From: an uncultured Collinsella sp.
GTDB taxonomy: Bacteria > Actinomycetota > Coriobacteriia > Coriobacteriales > Coriobacteriaceae
DNA length: 7,709 nucleotides
NCBI GenBank assembly: GCA_900756725.1
Contig: CAAELJ010000073.1
Location: 1-7,709, forward strand
Direction of reading: 5' to 3'
The notes beneath the pieces were generated by a model, which made no database searches, was not told the origin of the DNA, and saw nothing but the letters and a program-made list of their open reading frames with translations. Both the position numbers and the translations under genes were made by a program. Shown in pieces: positions 5,369 through 7,709 of the stretch; position 1 is the first letter of the stretch; each line of letters begins with the position of its first letter.

Positions 5369-6038
5369 GATGTATCTCGAGGATGCCATGAGTACGCTGG
5401 GCGAGGCGGTCGATTTTGCCCTCTGTGACCAAGGGCTGACTTCGGCCGAGTTGACGGCGATCCTGTCGAACGCTTTTGAGATGAAACAGTTTGAGCGTGG
5501 TACGACTCGCGTCGTCTGCGGCATGGCGGGCGACGAGCTCGCGCGCGATATTATCGCCCATGCGGGACTGACCCCCGTCGAATGCAGGGAGACCTATCCG
5601 TTCGACCGTTCGCCTCAGTATTGGGCGGGCTGGGTTTTGGCCTATGCGCAATGGATGAGCAGCTTGGGCTTTAATGAGCTACTCGAAGTCGCCCCGCTCG
5701 ATTGGATCATCGGCTCGTACCATCCGCTTCACGAGGCCTCCGAAGTCAAATTCGCCCAGATTATTATCGAAAAATGGAACAACGCCCAGACAGACAAAAA
5801 GGGCCTCAAAGCGGCACGAAAGGCGGCCGGACTAACGCAAAAACAGCTCGCCGCCCAATCGGGGGTTAAGCTTCGCGCCATACAACTCTACGAGCAGAAC
5901 CAGCTCGACCTACGCCGCGCCTCGGTCTCCTCGGCATTGGCGCTTGCAAATGCCCTAAACTGCGCCATCGAAGACCTCGTCTGGAAACCGGTTGCCCTGG
6001 AGTACGACTCGCGGGCTATTCCATCCATAGAGCTATAA
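5349..6038 (+). CDS. XRE-family HTH protein of the toxin-antitoxin-associated type
   Basis: This 229-aa protein has a C-terminal Cro/CI-type helix-turn-helix (about 153-212: LKAARKAAGLTQKQLAAQSG, then VKLRAIQLYEQ and the ALANALNCAIEDL helix). The N-terminal 140 residues start MIHAYSEMYLEDAMSTLGEA and include RSPQYWAGWVLAYAQW (87-102). From memory, this N-terminal type is found in Firmicutes and Actinobacteria XRE proteins encoded next to DUF3990 (ADP-ribosyltransferase-like) and DUF3791 genes, where it is thought to be the antitoxin and repressor. Neither partner is visible here; upstream lie only a gene remnant and the inverted-repeat element. GAGGGG (5333-5338) is the likely ribosome site. 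Its stop codon merges with the ribosome site of the next gene, so it probably shares a transcript with the 61-aa and Doc genes and may regulate them. Confidence 0.8.
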   Translation: MIHAYSEMYLEDAMSTLGEAVDFALCDQGLTSAELTAILSNAFEMKQFERGTTRVVCGMAGDELARDIIAHAGLTPVECRETYPFDRSPQYWAGWVLAYAQWMSSLGFNELLEVAPLDWIIGSYHPLHEASEVKFAQIIIEKWNNAQTDKKGLKAARKAAGLTQKQLAAQSGVKLRAIQLYEQNQLDLRRASVSSALALANALNCAIEDLVWKPVALEYDSRAIPSIEL

Positions 6039-6081
6039 AGGAGGCAGACATGCTTTGGAGCAATGTTCAACAAGATGACGG
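6038..6081 (+). repeat. Shared start module, copy B
   Basis: This is the second copy of the 44-base start module (35 of 44 bases identical to 2486-2529). Its AAGGAGG (6038-6044) begins at the last base of the XRE stop codon, so the module sits exactly at the gene boundary. The differences are scattered rather than clustered in third codon positions only. Confidence 0.6.
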
Positions 6082-6235
6082 TGCTGATTGCGTTGCTCAA
6101 GAAGATCATTCAACTGCGCACGTGGCAAATTCAGCATCACTGATTTTGCGCGACGGCGCCACGTTAATCGACGAAGCTGTTCGGCTAACCATTGCGGGCA
6201 TGCCCAACGCGCTCAGGCTCTTGGAGAACTCATGA
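6050..6235 (+). CDS. 61-aa small protein, putative antitoxin of the Doc-like gene
   Basis: The ATG at 6050 lies 5 bases after AAGGAGG (6038-6044). The product begins MLWSNVQQDDGADC and ends in a helix-prone part (LILRDGATLIDEAVRLTIAG, then MPNALRLLENS). The first 11 residues resemble the 35-aa protein at 2498; the rest does not. The gene overlaps the Doc-like gene by ATGA (6232-6235). Position, size and coupling fit an antitoxin in a Phd-Doc-type arrangement, in which the antitoxin tail binds and blocks the toxin. However, no Phd/YefM DNA-binding domain is visible. DNA binding could be supplied by the XRE protein just upstream, which would make a three-gene system; that is inference. Confidence 0.6.
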   Translation: MLWSNVQQDDGADCVAQEDHSTAHVANSASLILRDGATLIDEAVRLTIAGMPNALRLLENS

Positions 6236-6747
6236 CGACGGTCGCGCCGCGCCGGGCACATCCGTTCGCACCGCTCGTGCTCGACGATGCCGGTTCGCTC
6301 GAAGCTATGGCCGCGGCCGTGATGCGTCTACACAGCACGCTGATGACCGTCGGGCGCTGCTATACGACCGACGCCGCGGGCGACCGTGCCGCACTTGAGC
6401 TTGGACGCGTCGAGTCCGTACTTGCAGGTTCATTCTGTACGATATTCGGCCAATCGCCGGCCGATCGCTTCGCAGACATCTTTGACCAGGTCGCCTACGT
6501 GGCCGAGCACATGGTCAAGGACCACATCTTTGAGGACGGCAACAAACGCACCAGCCTTGTCTTTGCGTTGTCCGTCTTAAGGTTCGCCGGCACTCCGGTC
6601 GTGCTGTCCGATGGCCCCGAGCCCAAAGACAATCAATACTATGCCTGGATCCAGGACCTCGTTTCCAGTCGCCGCACGACCAGCGAGCTAGCCGAAGAGC
6701 TGCGCCGCGGTTGTGTTGTAGGCTCGGGCGACCCCTCGCGCGTATAG
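6232..6747 (+). CDS. Doc/Fic-family toxin-like protein
   Basis: This 171-aa protein carries the Fic/Doc motif HIFEDGNKRT (98-107): catalytic His98, Phe100, then the DGNKR loop with Lys105 in the Doc style rather than the HPFxxGNGR of AMPylating Fic enzymes. Doc of phage P1 phosphorylates EF-Tu and stops translation; a similar kinase role is possible but inferred. The motif is intact, so the protein may be active. The ATG at 6232 is chosen because TGGAG (6222-6226) precedes it by 5 bases and it overlaps the 61-aa gene by ATGA. The same frame is open upstream to 6088, but that part (Arg/Cys/His-rich) is a shadow of the 61-aa gene. Length is slightly above the 126 aa of P1 Doc, with an N-terminal extension of about 30-40 residues. 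It forms a probable toxin-antitoxin unit with the preceding gene or genes. Confidence 0.85.
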   Translation: MTTVAPRRAHPFAPLVLDDAGSLEAMAAAVMRLHSTLMTVGRCYTTDAAGDRAALELGRVESVLAGSFCTIFGQSPADRFADIFDQVAYVAEHMVKDHIFEDGNKRTSLVFALSVLRFAGTPVVLSDGPEPKDNQYYAWIQDLVSSRRTTSELAEELRRGCVVGSGDPSRV

Positions 6748-6792
6748 AATCTAAGCATCCGCACGCCAGTTATTGAATGGATTGGACACCAT

Positions 6793-7581
6793 ATGGAAAT
6801 CCCCAGCACCCTGTGCAGCAATGTCTACGACTTTGCGTTTTGCCCCGAGCCCTGTTACGACCGCCTGGTCGACCTCGCCGATCCCGAGGACTGGGGTCCC
6901 AGCAACCGCATCCTCAAAAACTACCTGTCGTTTTCGTTTAGCCGCGCGGTGTTTTTGACCGAGCGCGACGTGGACCAGACCGCACCGTCCAACCTGCCGC
7001 TGGTGTTCGATGACGACCGCTGCCTGTTTAACACCGGCCTGTATACACGCCGTTACGAGACCATCTACGGTCTGTTTGAGCCCAACACCAAGCCCGACGC
7101 ACGCCAGCGCTGGTTTTTGAAGGGCTTCTTTAAGGAGAGCGACCCCATGCTGGTCTCGTTTGAGTACCTGCCGTGCCGCGTGCGCTTTGCCGAGGACCCC
7201 TCCGAGCTCGTCTTTGACTACCGCCTGCCCATCCGTTCCAACATCGACCACATTTTGGGCGACGAGGAAAACCTGACGCGCATCCCCGCCAGCCTGATGG
7301 GGGAGGACAACTCGCTGCTGCTGCGCCGCGCCTTTGAGGGCGCCGTCGTCGAGGCCGCCCGCCGCGCCGCAGCCAACTACACGCTCGCGGTGCCGCAGTT
7401 CTATGGCGGCCGTACCCAGCTGCTGCTGCCGCTGTGCCTAACCGGCGACAAGCCCGAGCTGGCGCTGACTATCCAGCGCGAGGACGGCTTTTACGCCGCG
7501 CGTACCTGTCTCACGCTCGACATGGCCTACAACAACGCGCGACTTATCTGCCGCCCCGAGACCTCGTGGATCAAGCGATAA
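6793..7581 (+). CDS. DUF3825 domain protein
   Basis: This 262-aa protein matches the DUF3825 family along most of its length: CLFNTGLY (77-84), RWFLKGFFKESD (106-117), YRLPIRSNIDHIL (143-155), GGRTQLLLPLCL (205-216) and the C-terminal block TCLTLDMAYNNARLICRP (238-255). The function of the family is unknown; in some bacterial proteins it is joined to OST-HTH/LOTUS or other RNA-associated domains, which hints at a nucleic-acid role. The protein here is a single domain without signal peptide or membrane helix. The ATG at 6793 has only a weak ribosome site (TTGGA, 6782-6786). The 45-base gap after the Doc gene has no terminator, so co-transcription is possible. G+C is high, with NNC/NNG codons dominant, which suggests long residence in this genome. 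Confidence 0.85.
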   Translation: MEIPSTLCSNVYDFAFCPEPCYDRLVDLADPEDWGPSNRILKNYLSFSFSRAVFLTERDVDQTAPSNLPLVFDDDRCLFNTGLYTRRYETIYGLFEPNTKPDARQRWFLKGFFKESDPMLVSFEYLPCRVRFAEDPSELVFDYRLPIRSNIDHILGDEENLTRIPASLMGEDNSLLLRRAFEGAVVEAARRAAANYTLAVPQFYGGRTQLLLPLCLTGDKPELALTIQREDGFYAARTCLTLDMAYNNARLICRPETSWIKR

Positions 7582-7709
7582 AGGGTGGTTTAGCTGCTGG
7601 TTTGTCGGCTGCCCTGATTGCGGTGACGAGGTCTGCGCCCACGATTACGTCAACGATTGGTTGATTTCCGATCTCAGCCGAACACATTGAGCAAATAGGC
7701 CGTTCCCGC
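7582..7709. other. Window end, no gene assigned
   Basis: No terminator hairpin or start codon with a ribosome site is clear. On the + strand one frame reads WFVGCPDCGDEVCAHDYVND and stops at 7674-7694, resembling a small zinc ribbon, but it has no start codon. On the - strand a frame is open from the window edge to a stop at 7571-7573 (46 codons) with no recognisable sequence. Confidence 0.3.

Noticed and set aside
6088..6231. Longer start for the Doc-like protein (48 extra residues)
   Set aside because: The extension is Arg/Cys/His-rich shadow sequence of the overlapping 61-aa gene; ATG 6232 has a ribosome site and the ATGA coupling.
6751..7251. 166-codon - strand frame opposite the DUF3825 gene
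   Set aside because: It is a shadow of a strongly conserved family gene; its Val/Gly/Gln-rich translation reflects complementary codons.
1..7709. CRISPR array, tRNA, transposase or integrase
   Set aside because: Both strands were read for regular direct repeats, cloverleaf-type arms and recombinase motifs; none was found.

Overview
The window looks like an accessory region of a moderately high-G+C actinobacterium, most likely a gut Coriobacteriia such as Collinsella. This is inferred from codon use, strong AGGAGG-type ribosome sites, an LPXTG surface protein and the gene families present; no rRNA or core marker gene is available to prove it. All recognised genes read on the + strand. No tRNA, rRNA, CRISPR array, transposase or integrase was seen.

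Layout: (1) 300-1394, a secreted sortase-anchored (LPKTG) protein with a repetitive Gly/Ala/Asp-rich, probably beta-helical body. (2) 1542-2324, a lower-G+C gene with an extended -10 promoter and a 7-bp inverted repeat just upstream. It encodes a dCTP deaminase/dUTPase-fold domain whose catalytic positions look substituted, followed by a charged coiled-coil-like segment and three membrane helices. (3) 2498-3076, a cluster of small genes: a 35-aa protein, an overlapping MntA-like minimal nucleotidyltransferase, and an out-of-frame overlapping ORF resembling the toxin-binding half of a RelB/DinJ antitoxin. It ends at a strong palindromic terminator (3123-3148). (4) 3308-5003, two overlapping genes: an ABC/OLD-type AAA ATPase and a small TOPRIM/RloB-like protein, a candidate anti-phage pair in the style of RloAB or PARIS. 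(5) 5004-5368, a gene-poor junction with a 16-bp perfect inverted repeat spanning 123 bp and what looks like the tail of a broken gene. (6) 5349-6747, a tightly packed set: an XRE-type regulator, a 61-aa protein and a Doc/Fic toxin-like protein. (7) 6793-7581, a DUF3825 protein.

The region reads as a defence and toxin-antitoxin island with signs of module shuffling. The 35-aa gene and the 61-aa gene share the same ribosome site, start and first codons (35 of 44 bases identical), and each overlaps its downstream gene by ATGA, yet the downstream genes are unrelated (nucleotidyltransferase and Doc). The nucleotidyltransferase lacks its usual HEPN partner, and the XRE gene lacks the toxin gene I would expect beside it. 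The two most promising undescribed items are the ATPase/TOPRIM pair and the membrane-anchored degenerate deaminase-fold protein.
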